From Streptococcaceae bacterium (GTDB lineage: Bacteria; Bacillota; Bacilli; Lactobacillales; Streptococcaceae), in NCBI GenBank assembly GCA_022484805.1, contig JAKVKP010000002.1, forward strand, positions 167,948 through 231,947: DNA of 64,000 nucleotides. Reading direction: 5' to 3'. Positions 9,049-17,781 of the stretch are shown one piece after another (position 1 is the first letter of the stretch; the number at the start of each line of letters is the position of its first letter). The notes under the pieces are model-generated. The model ran no database searches. It saw nothing but the letters and a program-made list of their open reading frames with translations, and was not told where the DNA came from. The translations under genes were made by a program, and so were the position numbers.

Positions 9049-9240
9049 TTAGGGAGGCTCTCCTCGTGTATTGATTGTATTATTGTAAGATTTCATATAT
9101 TTTGAAACTGTTTCATTCTGCCAAATCAAGTAGTTCCGATTCTCAAAAAAATAACTTGGATTATACATTGTTAAATCCTCCTCGATTTTTGATATATAAA
9201 AACAGCACAGTGAGTCATCTCGTAAAAGACAACAGCTCAT
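9049..9240 (-). CDS. Candidate small ORF (63 or 39 residues)
   Basis: Two starts are possible. The ATG at 9168 gives 39 residues (MYNPSYFFENRNYLIWQNET...) and has an excellent site, GAGGAGG, before it. The ATG at 9240 gives 63 residues with four cysteines near its N terminus, and it overlaps the stop of the ORF at 9237-9359 as ATGA. No family is recognised, and no membrane span or clear signal peptide is seen. A good minus-strand promoter lies upstream at 9411-9440. Translation from 9168 is the better supported reading. It could be chance. Confidence 0.35.
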   Translation of the reverse strand: MSCCLLRDDSLCCFYISKIEEDLTMYNPSYFFENRNYLIWQNETVSKYMKSYNNTINTRGEPP

Positions 9241-9359
9241 GTGCTGAAATTATTATTAATTAAATCATCAAAAACTAAAAAACGCAGACGGATTTTGAAG
9301 AAATAAACTTGAATTTGTTTCATAACCTTTACAGAAGATAAAACCATCAATTTAATCAT
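9237..9359 (-). CDS. Candidate small ORF, 40 residues
   Basis: This ORF starts MIKLMVLSSVKVMKQIQVYF and is basic and hydrophobic. It lies about 45 bases after the predicted start of a transcript from the promoter at 9411-9440, with GTGGGATTGAG before the ATG. Its stop overlaps the next ATG by four bases (ATGA), the layout of translationally coupled genes. No known family. Alternatively the region is an untranslated RNA or leader. Confidence 0.3.
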   Translation of the reverse strand: MIKLMVLSSVKVMKQIQVYFFKIRLRFLVFDDLINNNFST

Positions 9360-9410
9360 CTCAATCCCACTTTCGTAAAAATCGATTTAAATATTTGTGT
9401 AACTGTCTTT

Positions 9411-9440
9411 ATTATAGCACGAACTAATTTTAGCTGACAA
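9411..9440 (-). promoter_or_regulatory. Promoter with extended -10, minus strand
   Basis: On the minus strand TTGTCA is followed after 18 bases by TATAAT, with TGC just before the -10 (extended -10). It reads towards the two small ORFs and lies downstream of the terminator of the Apf-like gene, so it starts an independent transcript. Confidence 0.65.
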
Positions 9441-9470
9441 ATATTATTTAGCATCTATCGATATCTATAT

Positions 9471-9502
9471 AAAAAGACTAGGCACTTAGTCCTAGTCTAA
9501 AA
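9471..9502 (-). terminator. Terminator of the Apf-like gene
   Basis: An 8-bp stem (AGACTAGG / CCTAGTCT) is followed on the minus strand by a T-run, 15 bases after the stop codon of the LysM protein gene. Confidence 0.85.
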
Positions 9503-9515
9503 AACTTAATTTTTA

Positions 9516-10055
9516 TTAATACCAACCGTTTGCTAACCAAAAGGCTTGTGCATTTTCCCATGAACCATAGCGACTCGCTACATAAGCGTCAGCAACACGT
9601 TCTTGATTTTCAACTGAATAATCACCATTTAAATATGATGCTGTTAATTGATAACGTCCAATATAGATACCATTTCTAGCGTCATATGAGCCACCAGATT
9701 CTTTTTGAGCAATCCATTCTTTCGCACTGCTACTTGTCGCCGTATAGCTAGAAGCTGTTGACGTAGTGGTTGTTGCTTCGCTTGCAGAAGCTGTCGCTGA
9801 TTGAACAGTCGCTGTTGTAGCTGCAGCAGTTGATGACGTATCCGCAGTTGCTTCTGTTTCAATTATTTCTCCAGCAAAGATAAGTGATGGATCTTCGATA
9901 TTATTTATTTTAACTAAATCATCTACAGAAACACCGTATTTTACAGACAATTCACTTAATGTATCGCCTGCTTTAATTTCAACCTGTTCAGCACTTGCAG
10001 CCTTACCTAAAAATAGAGTTACTGCTAAAATTCCTAATATTGTTAGTTTTTTCAT
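9516..10055 (-). CDS. Secreted LysM protein, aggregation-promoting-factor (Apf) like
   Basis: This 179-residue exported wall protein has a signal peptide (residues 1-22, cleavage after AASA) and one LysM domain at about 24-68 (IKAGDTLSELSVKYGVSVDD) that binds peptidoglycan. A low-complexity Ser/Thr/Ala linker spans about 70-110. The C-terminal domain at 111-179 (EWIAQKESGGSY, YIGRYQL, YGSWENA, ending NGWY) is the transglycosylase-like ending of Apf-type proteins of lactobacilli and relatives. The domain probably acts on peptidoglycan glycan strands, but no activity can be shown from sequence. A separate promoter with TATAAT lies near 10093-10098. Confidence 0.85.
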   Translation of the reverse strand: MKKLTILGILAVTLFLGKAASAEQVEIKAGDTLSELSVKYGVSVDDLVKINNIEDPSLIFAGEIIETEATADTSSTAAATTATVQSATASASEATTTTSTASSYTATSSSAKEWIAQKESGGSYDARNGIYIGRYQLTASYLNGDYSVENQERVADAYVASRYGSWENAQAFWLANGWY

Positions 10056-10380
10056 TTGTTTTATAAATCCTCCTTATTAACAACATACTCCATATTATAG
10101 CGTTACATTTTTACAGAATAATTGAAAAGGGATTAAGGTTTAAATCATAATTATTAATAAATGTTTATAATTATTTCAGAAGTATAATAAAAGCGGCCAT
10201 TTGTAACATTACCAACATCTAAGGCCCACTTTAATAGTTGAAAAATATATTTAATCGACTGTTTTTTATGGCATTTTTTTGATAGAAACTACGAAAAAAT
10301 AAGATATTTGACAGAATAATGAGAAAATAATTACTGATCACATTTTCGAATTTCTGAATGCTGGGGTATCGTAATTTTCA
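10056..10380. other. Intergenic region upstream of the Apf-like gene, no gene seen
   Basis: The AT-rich stretch between the Apf-like gene and rplL holds its ribosome site (AAGGAGG) and a likely -10 (TATAAT, minus strand, 10093-10098) without a clear -35. The remaining 250 bases show no open frame with a ribosome site and no convincing hairpin. Confidence 0.6.
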
Positions 10381-10381
10381 C

Positions 10382-10418
10382 GCAAAAAAAAAGCAACTAT
10401 CGTAAGATAGTTACTCTT
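10382..10418 (-). terminator. Terminator of rplJL
   Basis: A 9-bp stem (GTAACTATC / GATAGTTGC) with a 4-base loop is followed on the minus strand by nine T residues just after the rplL stop. Confidence 0.92.
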
Positions 10419-10433
10419 TAAAATTCAATAAAA

Positions 10434-10805
10434 TTACTTAACTGTTACTGAAGCACCAACTTCTTCTAAAGCAGCTTTTAATGCTTCAGCTTCGTCAGCA
10501 GGAATGTTTTCTTTAATTGCATTTGGAGCGCCATCAACTAAAGCTTTAGCTTCTTTAAGTCCTAAACCAGTTGCTTCACGAACTGCTTTAATTACTTTAA
10601 CTTTTTGATCGCCAACTGCAGTTAATTCTACAGTAAATTCAGTTTGAGCTTCACCAGCAGCAGCGCCAGCGTCAGCAGATGCAGCAGCTACAGGAGCAGC
10701 AGCAGACACACCAAATTCTTCTTCGATTGCTTTTACTAAGTCGTTTAATTCTAAAATAGTAGCTTCTTTTAATTCAGCTACAATGTTTTCAATGTTTAAT
10801 GCCAT
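10434..10805 (-). CDS. rplL: Ribosomal protein L7/L12
   Basis: This 123-residue acidic stalk protein recruits translation factors to the ribosome. The N-terminal dimerisation helix ([20 protein letters not shown]) is followed by an Ala-rich hinge at about 35-52 and the conserved C-terminal domain ([20 protein letters not shown]). Length is normal. It is cotranscribed with rplJ (47-base gap) and ends at a strong terminator. Confidence 0.98.
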   Translation of the reverse strand: MALNIENIVAELKEATILELNDLVKAIEEEFGVSAAAPVAAASADAGAAAGEAQTEFTVELTAVGDQKVKVIKAVREATGLGLKEAKALVDGAPNAIKENIPADEAEALKAALEEVGASVTVK

Positions 10806-10852
10806 TGTTAAAATCCTCCATTTTTAGTTTTAGTATTTAAGTTAAGCAGCAA

Positions 10853-11353
10853 TTATGCCACTTCTTCTTTTGATTCTGCCACTGCGTTGACAGCATAGGC
10901 AACGTTTCTGACAGGTGCTTGAAGTACAGATAAAAGCATTGAAAGTAATCCTTCTCTGCTTGGTAATTTAGCAAGTGCAACGATTTCGTCAATACTTGAA
11001 ACCTTACCTTCAATTACACCACCTTTAATTTCAAGATTCTTTGCATCTTTTGCAAAGTCATTTAAAATCTTAGCGGGCGCAACAACATCTTCATTTGAAA
11101 AAGCAACGGCAGTTGGTCCAGTAAATACTTCTTCTAAACCTTCTAAACCTTGTTTTTCAGCAGCACGACGTAAAATAGAATTTTTAATTACTTTAAATTC
11201 AACGCCATTATCACGTAATTGTTTACGCAAGTTAGTTACTTCTTCCACTGTTAAACCACGAGAGTCAACAATAACAGCTGAAACAGCAGCCTCAAATTTT
11301 TCAGCAATTTCATCTACGATGACTGCTTTTTTTGCGATTGTAGCTTCACTCAT
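10853..11353 (-). CDS. rplJ: Ribosomal protein L10
   Basis: This 166-residue protein forms the base of the L7/L12 stalk. It starts [20 protein letters not shown] and has the conserved [18 protein letters not shown] segment. The C-terminal helix that binds L7/L12 dimers is present. Expression is probably controlled by L10 itself through the leader at about 11425-11525. Confidence 0.98.
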   Translation of the reverse strand: MSEATIAKKAVIVDEIAEKFEAAVSAVIVDSRGLTVEEVTNLRKQLRDNGVEFKVIKNSILRRAAEKQGLEGLEEVFTGPTAVAFSNEDVVAPAKILNDFAKDAKNLEIKGGVIEGKVSSIDEIVALAKLPSREGLLSMLLSVLQAPVRNVAYAVNAVAESKEEVA

Positions 11354-11419
11354 TTTTTTTCACCTCCGTCTTATTTTTCAAATATTCTTGATAATTCATC
11401 AAAGAATATTTTGTGAAAT

Positions 11420-11528
11420 AAAAAAACTCCACATCTTTAAGACACAGAGAGACCATTGATATATTCAACGCCTCGGTAGGAAATTAAGACTTACGTCACC
11501 TACTGTCTTAGGTCATATTTTTTTAACC
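11420..11528 (-). promoter_or_regulatory. L10 leader (rplJL autoregulatory leader) with attenuator
   Basis: The RNA upstream of rplJ contains the conserved L10-leader core: ACAGTAGGTG, later pairing with CCTACCGAGG around a kink-turn-like middle. After it, an 11-bp hairpin rich in G-U pairs (CTCTGTGTCTT with AAGATGTGGAG, 11427-11449) ends in seven T residues. By the known mechanism, excess L10 or L10-L12 complex binds the leader and favours termination before rplJ. The terminator pairing is seen in the sequence; the binding is inferred from the family. Confidence 0.85.
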
Positions 11529-11534
11529 TTCAAT

Positions 11535-11563
11535 AGATTATCATATTTTAAAGTAAGATACAA
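11535..11563 (-). promoter_or_regulatory. Promoter of rplJL
   Basis: On the minus strand TTGTAT and TAATCT are separated by 17 bases, immediately upstream of the L10 leader and downstream of the rplKA terminator. Confidence 0.6.
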
Positions 11564-11572
11564 GCATTTTAT

Positions 11573-11612
11573 AAAAAAAAAAGATTAGCGGATATAAAAT
11601 CACACTAATCTT
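11573..11612 (-). terminator. Terminator of rplKA
   Basis: An 8-bp stem (AAGATTAG / CTAATCTT) with a 16-base loop is followed by a run of ten T residues on the minus strand, just after the rplA stop. Confidence 0.88.
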
Positions 11613-11624
11613 GAATTTAAAACA

Positions 11625-12314
11625 TTAGAAGCTTGCTACGTCTACCTTGATACCAGGTCCAAAAGTAGTCGTTACTGTTAAGTTTGTAATATAGATACCT
11701 TTAGCAGTTGAAGGTTTTGCTTTTGTAATCACATCATTGATTGTTTTAAAATTCTCAACAAGTTTTGCTGAATCAAATGAAACCTTACCGATTGGCACAT
11801 GAACATTACCAGCTTTATCAACACGGTAAGTTACTTTACCAGCTTTTACTTCTTCGATTGCTTTGGTAACATCCATTGTTACAGTACCAGTTTTAGGGTT
11901 AGGCATTAAACCTTTAGGTCCTAAAACACGTCCTAAGCGACCAACAACAGCCATCATATCAGGTGTGGCAACCACAACATCAAAATCAAACCAGCCATCA
12001 TTAATTTTTGCAACTAATTCATCTTCACCGACAAAATCAGCGCCAGCAGCTTCTGCTTCTTTTGCCTTGTCACCTTTTGCAAAGACTAAAACTTTTTGTG
12101 TTTTACCAGTACCATTTGGTAATACAACCGCACCACGGATTTGTTGATCCGCTTTTTTAGGGTCAATATTTAAGTTATAAGCAACTTCAACAGTTGCATC
12201 AAATTTTGCAATATTTGTTTCTTGAGCCAATGCAACAGCTTCTTCTACTGAATAAACTTTGCTTGAGTCAACTTTTTTCAAAGCTTCTTGTAAATTTTTG
12301 CTTTTCTTAGCCAT
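11625..12314 (-). CDS. rplA: Ribosomal protein L1
   Basis: This 229-residue large-subunit protein forms the L1 stalk near the E site. Conserved stretches include [39 protein letters not shown] and the C-terminal NFKTINDVI and [18 protein letters not shown]. It follows rplK by about 130 bases. AGGAGG lies before the ATG. Confidence 0.98.
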   Translation of the reverse strand: MAKKSKNLQEALKKVDSSKVYSVEEAVALAQETNIAKFDATVEVAYNLNIDPKKADQQIRGAVVLPNGTGKTQKVLVFAKGDKAKEAEAAGADFVGEDELVAKINDGWFDFDVVVATPDMMAVVGRLGRVLGPKGLMPNPKTGTVTMDVTKAIEEVKAGKVTYRVDKAGNVHVPIGKVSFDSAKLVENFKTINDVITKAKPSTAKGIYITNLTVTTTFGPGIKVDVASF

Positions 12315-12443
12315 TATATTATTTCCTCCTTAAGAATGTGGTCTAACGGTTTTTCCCTTCCACATGATTTCCCATTTCTGGTAAAATCTACTGCGTGTGG
12401 GAATTTACTACTGTTTTAAAAATTAAATCAGTATTAATTCTGA

Positions 12444-12869
12444 TTATTCAGAAACAGTGAATCCCATACTGCGTGCAGTACCTTCAATCATGCGCATTGC
12501 AGACTCAACGTTTGCAGCGTTTAGATCAGCCATTTTTGCTTCCGCAATTTCTTGGACTTGTGCTTTAGTCACAGTCGCAACTTTTTTTGTATTTGGTTCG
12601 CCAGAACCCTTTTCCACTTTTGCAGCCTTCTTCAATAGAACAGCAGCTGGTGGTGTTTTTGTAATAAATGTAAATGAGCGATCTTCATAAACAGAAATCA
12701 CAACTGGAATGATTAAGCCTGCTTGATCAGCAGTACGTGCATTAAATTCCTTAGTGAATCCCATGATATTGATCCCTGCTTGACCTAATGCTGGACCTAC
12801 TGGTGGAGCTGGAGTCGCTTTCCCTGCAGGAATTTGTAATTTAACTAATTTTTCTACTTTTTTTGCCAC
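12444..12869 (-). CDS. rplK: Ribosomal protein L11
   Basis: This 141-residue protein belongs to the GTPase-associated centre with L10. It has [20 protein letters not shown] and the thiostrepton-region C-terminal domain. The start is the GTG at 12869, with AAGGAGG eight bases before it and the usual start (M)[11 protein letters not shown] longer reading from 12950 would cover the leader and adds a non-family N terminus. Confidence 0.97.
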   Translation of the reverse strand: MAKKVEKLVKLQIPAGKATPAPPVGPALGQAGINIMGFTKEFNARTADQAGLIIPVVISVYEDRSFTFITKTPPAAVLLKKAAKVEKGSGEPNTKKVATVTKAQVQEIAEAKMADLNAANVESAMRMIEGTARSMGFTVSE

Positions 12870-12958
12870 GGTACAAACCTCCTTAAGTTCCGTGATGTGG
12901 TTATATTGGAGCTTATATTTCTCCTCCCACGCCATACATGCAAAACACATGCTCGTAT

Positions 12959-12987
12959 ATCATAGCAGAATTTCATCACTTTTTCAA
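12959..12987 (-). promoter_or_regulatory. Promoter of rplKA
   Basis: On the minus strand TTGAAA and TATGAT are 17 bases apart, about 90 bases before the GTG start of rplK. It lies in the divergent region shared with the drug exporter. Confidence 0.75.
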
Positions 12988-13097
12988 TATAATTTTATTA
13001 TTTTTGCAAATTTATTGATATGCTTTTTTATCTAAAATGGTCTATAATTATTTAGTATTAATTTCATTTACTCTGTTTATTATTGAAAGGATTTTAA

Positions 13098-14504
13098 ATG
13101 CAGAATAATAAGAAAAGTTGGTTAATTTTAATTGCTGTTGGCTTGTTTACCTTTATGTCAACCTTAGATTCATCGATTATTAATATTGCATTACCAACTA
13201 TCTCAAAAGAATTAAGCATTCCAATGAATGAAGCAACTTGGTCTGTTTCTATTTATTTAATCGCTGTTTCAGGTCTCCTAATTTTCTTTGGTCGCTTAGG
13301 TGATATCTTTGGCAAAATTAGAATTTTCAAAATTGGGACAATTATTTTCACACTCGGCTCACTACTAGCAGGCTTTAATTTTGGCATTTATTTTCTATTA
13401 TTCACAAGATTCATTCAAGCAATTGGTGCAGCAATGACCATGAGTAATAGCTTTGGAATTACAACAGAGTCATTTCCACCGCGACTAAGAGCCCGTGCCA
13501 TGAGCTTCATCGGAATCTTTGTTTCACTTGGGGCGGTAACTGGCCCTGGACTTGGTGGACTCATTTTACAATTTCTGCCATGGAGCTATATTTTCTGGAT
13601 TAATGTACCAATTGGTATTTTTGCGATTTTAATGGGTCAAAAATTATTTCCAAAATCAAAACCAATTACACAAATTCCACCAATTGACTATCTAGGCACA
13701 ACTCTGTTCTTCTTTGCAATTATTTCAATCTTCTTAGGAATTGAAATCGGGCAGGTACAAGGCTTTGCTAAGCCTATGACGCTAGCTTTAATTGTAATAG
13801 GCATTATCTTATTAATCATTTTTATTATCCAAGAAAATCGAGTAGCCATTCCTTTAATAGAATTAAAAATATTTAAGAATCAATTATTCTCAATCAGCTT
13901 AATTTCAGCACTTTTTATTTTTACTACTAATTTTTTTGCCAATATCATTATGCCTTTTTACCTGCAAAATTATTTAGGCTGGGATCCGGGATTTGCTGGA
14001 CTCGTATTAATGGCCTTCCCTGCAACAATGCTAATCTTCAGTCCAATCGGTGGCTATCTAGGTGATTATTTTAATAAAGAAAAAATTACAGCTATCGGTA
14101 TCACTATCGTCGTAATTGCCCAACTTTGCTATACAACACTAAACTATCACTCCTCATTTATTTGGATTGTTGGTATAACTGTCATTAATGCTGTTGGCTC
14201 AACACTCTTTCAATCTTCAAATAACGCATTAGTTATGAGCAGTGTTGATAAAGAATACTTTGGTGTCGCAGGCTCAATCAATGCGCTTGCTCGAAATTTA
14301 GGTATGATTTCTGGTATTTCAATTGCTACGATTACCCTTTTTACCAGTATGAGCCAGCAAGCAGGAAAACACGTAAATGATTACTTACCTGAGCATCCTG
14401 AATATTTCTTAAATGGTATGCATCTCGCCTTTTATATTTCTTCTATTTTGGCGTTAATCACGCTTGGTTTAGTCGCCTATCGACTGTTTAAAACAAAAAA
14501 ATAA
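13098..14504 (+). CDS. DHA2-family MFS exporter (14 spans)
   Basis: This 468-residue major-facilitator protein of the EmrB/QacA (DHA2) group exports drugs or other amphiphiles using protons. It opens with STLDSSIINIALPTI, the DHA2 span-1 motif with a membrane Asp. The loop 2-3 motif GRLGDIFGK follows, and motif C is in GAVTGPGLGGLI. Fourteen hydrophobic spans can be counted. The ribosome site GAAAGGATTTT precedes the ATG. No regulator is adjacent. The substrate is unknown. Confidence 0.9.
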   Translation: MQNNKKSWLILIAVGLFTFMSTLDSSIINIALPTISKELSIPMNEATWSVSIYLIAVSGLLIFFGRLGDIFGKIRIFKIGTIIFTLGSLLAGFNFGIYFLLFTRFIQAIGAAMTMSNSFGITTESFPPRLRARAMSFIGIFVSLGAVTGPGLGGLILQFLPWSYIFWINVPIGIFAILMGQKLFPKSKPITQIPPIDYLGTTLFFFAIISIFLGIEIGQVQGFAKPMTLALIVIGIILLIIFIIQENRVAIPLIELKIFKNQLFSISLISALFIFTTNFFANIIMPFYLQNYLGWDPGFAGLVLMAFPATMLIFSPIGGYLGDYFNKEKITAIGITIVVIAQLCYTTLNYHSSFIWIVGITVINAVGSTLFQSSNNALVMSSVDKEYFGVAGSINALARNLGMISGISIATITLFTSMSQQAGKHVNDYLPEHPEYFLNGMHLAFYISSILALITLGLVAYRLFKTKK

Positions 14505-14510
14505 CAAGGA

Positions 14511-14640
14511 ACAGCGAATAGGGAACAGGGAACAATTAATAATTAATAGTTAACAGATAACAATTAAAAAGCGTCTTAGCCTTCTACAATTTGTAGAAGG
14601 CTAAGACGCTTTTGAAATGCTCATTGTTCGTTATTCCCTG
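14511..14640. repeat. Nested inverted repeat with 47-base near-perfect palindrome
   Basis: At 14567-14613 two 23-base arms (AAAAGCGTCTTAGCC... and its complement) are separated by one T. Outside lie runs built from GGGAACAGGGAACAATTAA-like units on the left and their inverted counterparts on the right (ATTCCCTGTTAATTGTTCATT). It sits between the convergent exporter and gyrA genes and can act as a bidirectional terminator, but it is longer and more regular than the other terminators in the window. Confidence 0.8.
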
Positions 14641-14990
14641 TTAATTGTTCATTGTTATTTGAGCTTTATCCAGAAAGCTGAATTGACATGCGAGTACTAC
14701 CAACATTAGAAACATTGCTGAAATAAGCATTAGCAAGGGCTAGACTGGCACTACCATAGCTACCAACCGCCGATCAAAGACAGAAATGGCGAATTAGTTG
14801 TCGTACCCTTTAAACCCATCCCAGTAGCCAAATTCTTATCGACATAGCTCAAGGCGAAGGCTTGCTTTTTAATATTGCCGATTTCCGACAAATTGCCCGA
14901 TGTTTCACAGAAAGATTGAATTTTTTGTACGATTACAGCCGTTTCTGAATAATTTCACTAATCTTTCTCAACAACAAACGACGATTCATT
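14641..14990 (-). pseudogene. Decayed gene remnant, minus strand
   Basis: Read on the minus strand this stretch gives coding-like pieces: SETAVIVQKIQSFCETSG then NLSEIGNIKKQAFALSY and VDKNLATGMGLKGTTTNSPF up to a TAG. After a one-base shift it reads SYGSASLALANAYFSNVSN and ends at TAA near 14676. Two stops (TAG TGA) also interrupt the upstream part. No ribosome site or intact frame exists. The original family is not recognised. A related 47-base piece occurs at 29004-29050. Confidence 0.5.
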
Positions 14991-15017
14991 TGAAAAAAGC
15001 AAATTAGCTTTTTAATA

Positions 15018-15062
15018 CTAAAAAGAGAGATTGGCAATAAATTTCCCAATCTCTCTTTTATA
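15018..15062. terminator. Terminator of gyrA
   Basis: A 14-bp stem (AAAAGAGAGATTGG / CCAATCTCTCTTTT) lies 57 bases after the gyrA stop, followed on the minus strand by T residues. It is symmetrical and may also stop plus-strand transcripts. Confidence 0.88.
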
Positions 15063-15118
15063 AAATGATTTTCTGATTTAATTTTATAAATAACTAAGTC
15101 TTCTCATTTCAAAAACGT

Positions 15119-17632
15119 CTACTCAGCCTCTGGCTCAATATGATTTGGCTCACTATCATCATTAGCTTCTAAATCGTTATTCTCGATTTGCTCTGATGCC
15201 TCATCGTCCTCTTCTGGCTCCGCTAATGCAATAGTCATCACCTTAGCATCATCCTGCATCCGCATCACATGAACCCCTTGTGTTGCTCGACCTGTTTGCG
15301 AAATATCACTCGTTTTAAAGCGAATAATCACACCAGTATCCGTAATTAAAATGACATCTTCATTACCATCAACAACAACTAAGCCAATCAATGCGCCAGT
15401 CCGTTCAGTTCGATTTAATGCCTTAATTCCTTTACCGCCACGTCCTTTGGTTGGATATTCACTCGCTATCGTTCGTTTACCAAAACCATTTTCTGTAATT
15501 ACTAACACTTCTTGATTTTCATTAACAGTTGACGAACCAACGACAAAATCCTCATCACGAAGTCGAATCCCTCTGACACCTGCAGCTCCACGCCCCATCG
15601 CGCGAATTGAGGCTTCTTCAAAACGAACAGAGTAACCATCGTGCGTTCCGATGATGATATCCTGTTCACCATTTGTCAGCATGACATTGATTAGCTCATC
15701 AGACTCATTTAAATTAATTGCCTTAAGACCAGATTGACGAATATTAGCAAATAATCCAGCCTCAACACGCTTCACTAAGCCCTTCTTCGTTACAAAGAAA
15801 AGATATTGGTTACTATCTGGATGACCACTCACATTAATCACTGTTTGAATTGATTCGCTCGAATCAATTCCCAATAAATTAACAATCGGTATTCCCTTAG
15901 CTGTCCGACCATATTCTGGAATTTCATAGGCCTTTGATTTCAATACCTTGCCTGTATTAGTAAAGAATAGCAAGGTGTCATGAGTATTAGTAGAGACCAA
16001 ATTTTTCACAAAGTCATCATCATTTACACCCATGCCCTGTACACCACGACCACCACGCTTTTGTGCACGGAATTCGTTGGCTGCCATTCGTTTAATATAA
16101 CCATTATTTGACAGAGTAATTACAACATCCTCTTCATTAATCAAGTCTTCGTCTTCAAGTGATAAAACTTCACCAACTAGTAATTCTGTCCGTCTTGGCT
16201 CACCAAACTTGCGGCGAATTTCATCTAGCTCCTCACGAATAATTTGATTAATTCGCTCAGGCTTCGATAAGATATCCTTCAAATCAGTTATTAGTTTAAT
16301 TAATTCTTGATATTCAGACTCAATTTTTTCTCGTTCCAAGCCTGTCAATCGACGCAAACGCATATCTAAGATTGCTTGAGATTGTCGCTCTGATAAATTA
16401 AATTGGCTCATCAATTGTTCTTGTGCAATTTTATCATTTTCCGCTGCCCGAATTAACTCAATAATCGCATCGATATGATCTAAGGCAATCCGCAAGCCCT
16501 CTAAAATATGGGCACGCGCCTCAGCCTTTTCTAAATCAAATTGAGTACGACGTGTAATTACTTCCTGCTGATGACTGATATAATGCTTCAAAATTGCTTT
16601 AAGGCTTAAAATTTTTGGTGCGCCATCCACAATCGCTAACATATTGAAGCCAAATCCAGTTTGTAGACTCGTCAATTTGTAGAGATTATTCAAAACCACA
16701 CTTGCTGATGTATCACGACGAACCTCAATCACAATTCTCATGCCCTCACGGTTTGATTCATCACGTAATGCAGTGATACCCTCAACTCTTTTTTCTTGAT
16801 GCAAGCGCATGATATGCTCAATTAATTTTGCCTTATTAATCATATATGGCAATTCACTAACAATAATTCTTTCTTTGCCACTTGATAATGTTTCAATTTC
16901 AGCCTTTGAACGTACCGTAATTGAGCCTTTACCCGTTTCATAAGCTCGGCGAATACCTGATTTCCCCATGACCATTGCCCCTGTTGGAAAATCTGGTCCA
17001 GGTAGCACTTCCATTAATTCCTGAGTGGTCACATCGGGATTTGCCATTACCAAATCAACCGCATCAATCGTTTCTGACAAATTATGTGGTGGAATATTAG
17101 TCGCCATCCCAACAGCAATCCCGGTTGTCCCATTAACTAATAAATTAGGAAAACGTGCAGGTAAAACGACTGGCTCGCGTTCAGTACCGTCATAATTATC
17201 CATATAGTCAACGGTTCGTTTATTAATATCACGTAGCATTTCAAGTGCAATTTTGTTCATTCTGGCTTCGGTATATCGCATTGCGGCCGCTTTATCACCA
17301 TCGACTGAACCAAAGTTACCATGGCCATCAACCAGCATATGTCGATAGCTCCATGGCTGTGCCATCCGCACCATTGATTCATAAATAGCAGAATCACCAT
17401 GTGGATGATACTTACCCATGACATCTCCAACAATACGTGCCGATTTTTTATGCGGCTTATCAGGTGTTACCCCTAATTCATTCATACCATATAAAATTCG
17501 TCTATGCACTGGCTTTAAGCCATCTCGTACATCTGGTAATGCTCTAGCAACAATGACACTCATTGCATAATCAATAAAGCTCGTTTTCATCTCCTGAGCG
17601 AGATTAACGTCTCTTAAATTACGATCTTCCAT
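15119..17632 (-). CDS. gyrA: DNA gyrase subunit A
   Basis: This 837-residue breakage-reunion subunit of gyrase introduces negative supercoils with GyrB. The catalytic tyrosine is Tyr120 in AMRYTEARM. The quinolone region [12 protein letters not shown] has Ser81 and Glu85, the quinolone-sensitive residues in streptococcal numbering. The C-terminal beta-pinwheel carries the GyrA box QKRGGRG, which marks gyrase rather than topoisomerase IV, and an acidic tail follows. gyrB is not adjacent. Confidence 0.97.
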   Translation of the reverse strand: MEDRNLRDVNLAQEMKTSFIDYAMSVIVARALPDVRDGLKPVHRRILYGMNELGVTPDKPHKKSARIVGDVMGKYHPHGDSAIYESMVRMAQPWSYRHMLVDGHGNFGSVDGDKAAAMRYTEARMNKIALEMLRDINKRTVDYMDNYDGTEREPVVLPARFPNLLVNGTTGIAVGMATNIPPHNLSETIDAVDLVMANPDVTTQELMEVLPGPDFPTGAMVMGKSGIRRAYETGKGSITVRSKAEIETLSSGKERIIVSELPYMINKAKLIEHIMRLHQEKRVEGITALRDESNREGMRIVIEVRRDTSASVVLNNLYKLTSLQTGFGFNMLAIVDGAPKILSLKAILKHYISHQQEVITRRTQFDLEKAEARAHILEGLRIALDHIDAIIELIRAAENDKIAQEQLMSQFNLSERQSQAILDMRLRRLTGLEREKIESEYQELIKLITDLKDILSKPERINQIIREELDEIRRKFGEPRRTELLVGEVLSLEDEDLINEEDVVITLSNNGYIKRMAANEFRAQKRGGRGVQGMGVNDDDFVKNLVSTNTHDTLLFFTNTGKVLKSKAYEIPEYGRTAKGIPIVNLLGIDSSESIQTVINVSGHPDSNQYLFFVTKKGLVKRVEAGLFANIRQSGLKAINLNESDELINVMLTNGEQDIIIGTHDGYSVRFEEASIRAMGRGAAGVRGIRLRDEDFVVGSSTVNENQEVLVITENGFGKRTIASEYPTKGRGGKGIKALNRTERTGALIGLVVVDGNEDVILITDTGVIIRFKTSDISQTGRATQGVHVMRMQDDAKVMTIALAEPEEDDEASEQIENNDLEANDDSEPNHIEPEAE

Positions 17633-17781
17633 TACAACCTCACTTTTGTTTTTCAGCTATCTAAGACAGCTCCTAGTACAAAATCTAACAGTATCTATTA
17701 TACCACAAAAATTGGCTATTTGAGCGAATATCAATCCCACAATGTCAGCATAATTTATAGAAAAAATAAAGACAAAAACCA

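Noticed and set aside
9075..9263. 62-codon plus-strand ORF
   Set aside because: No promoter or ribosome site, and it is antisense to the better-supported small ORFs.
10085..10125. WalR-like repeats (TGTAAAAATGTAAC) upstream of the Apf-like gene
   Set aside because: The two half-sites are 2 bases apart instead of the required 5, so the match to the TGTWAH-N5-TGTWAH box fails.
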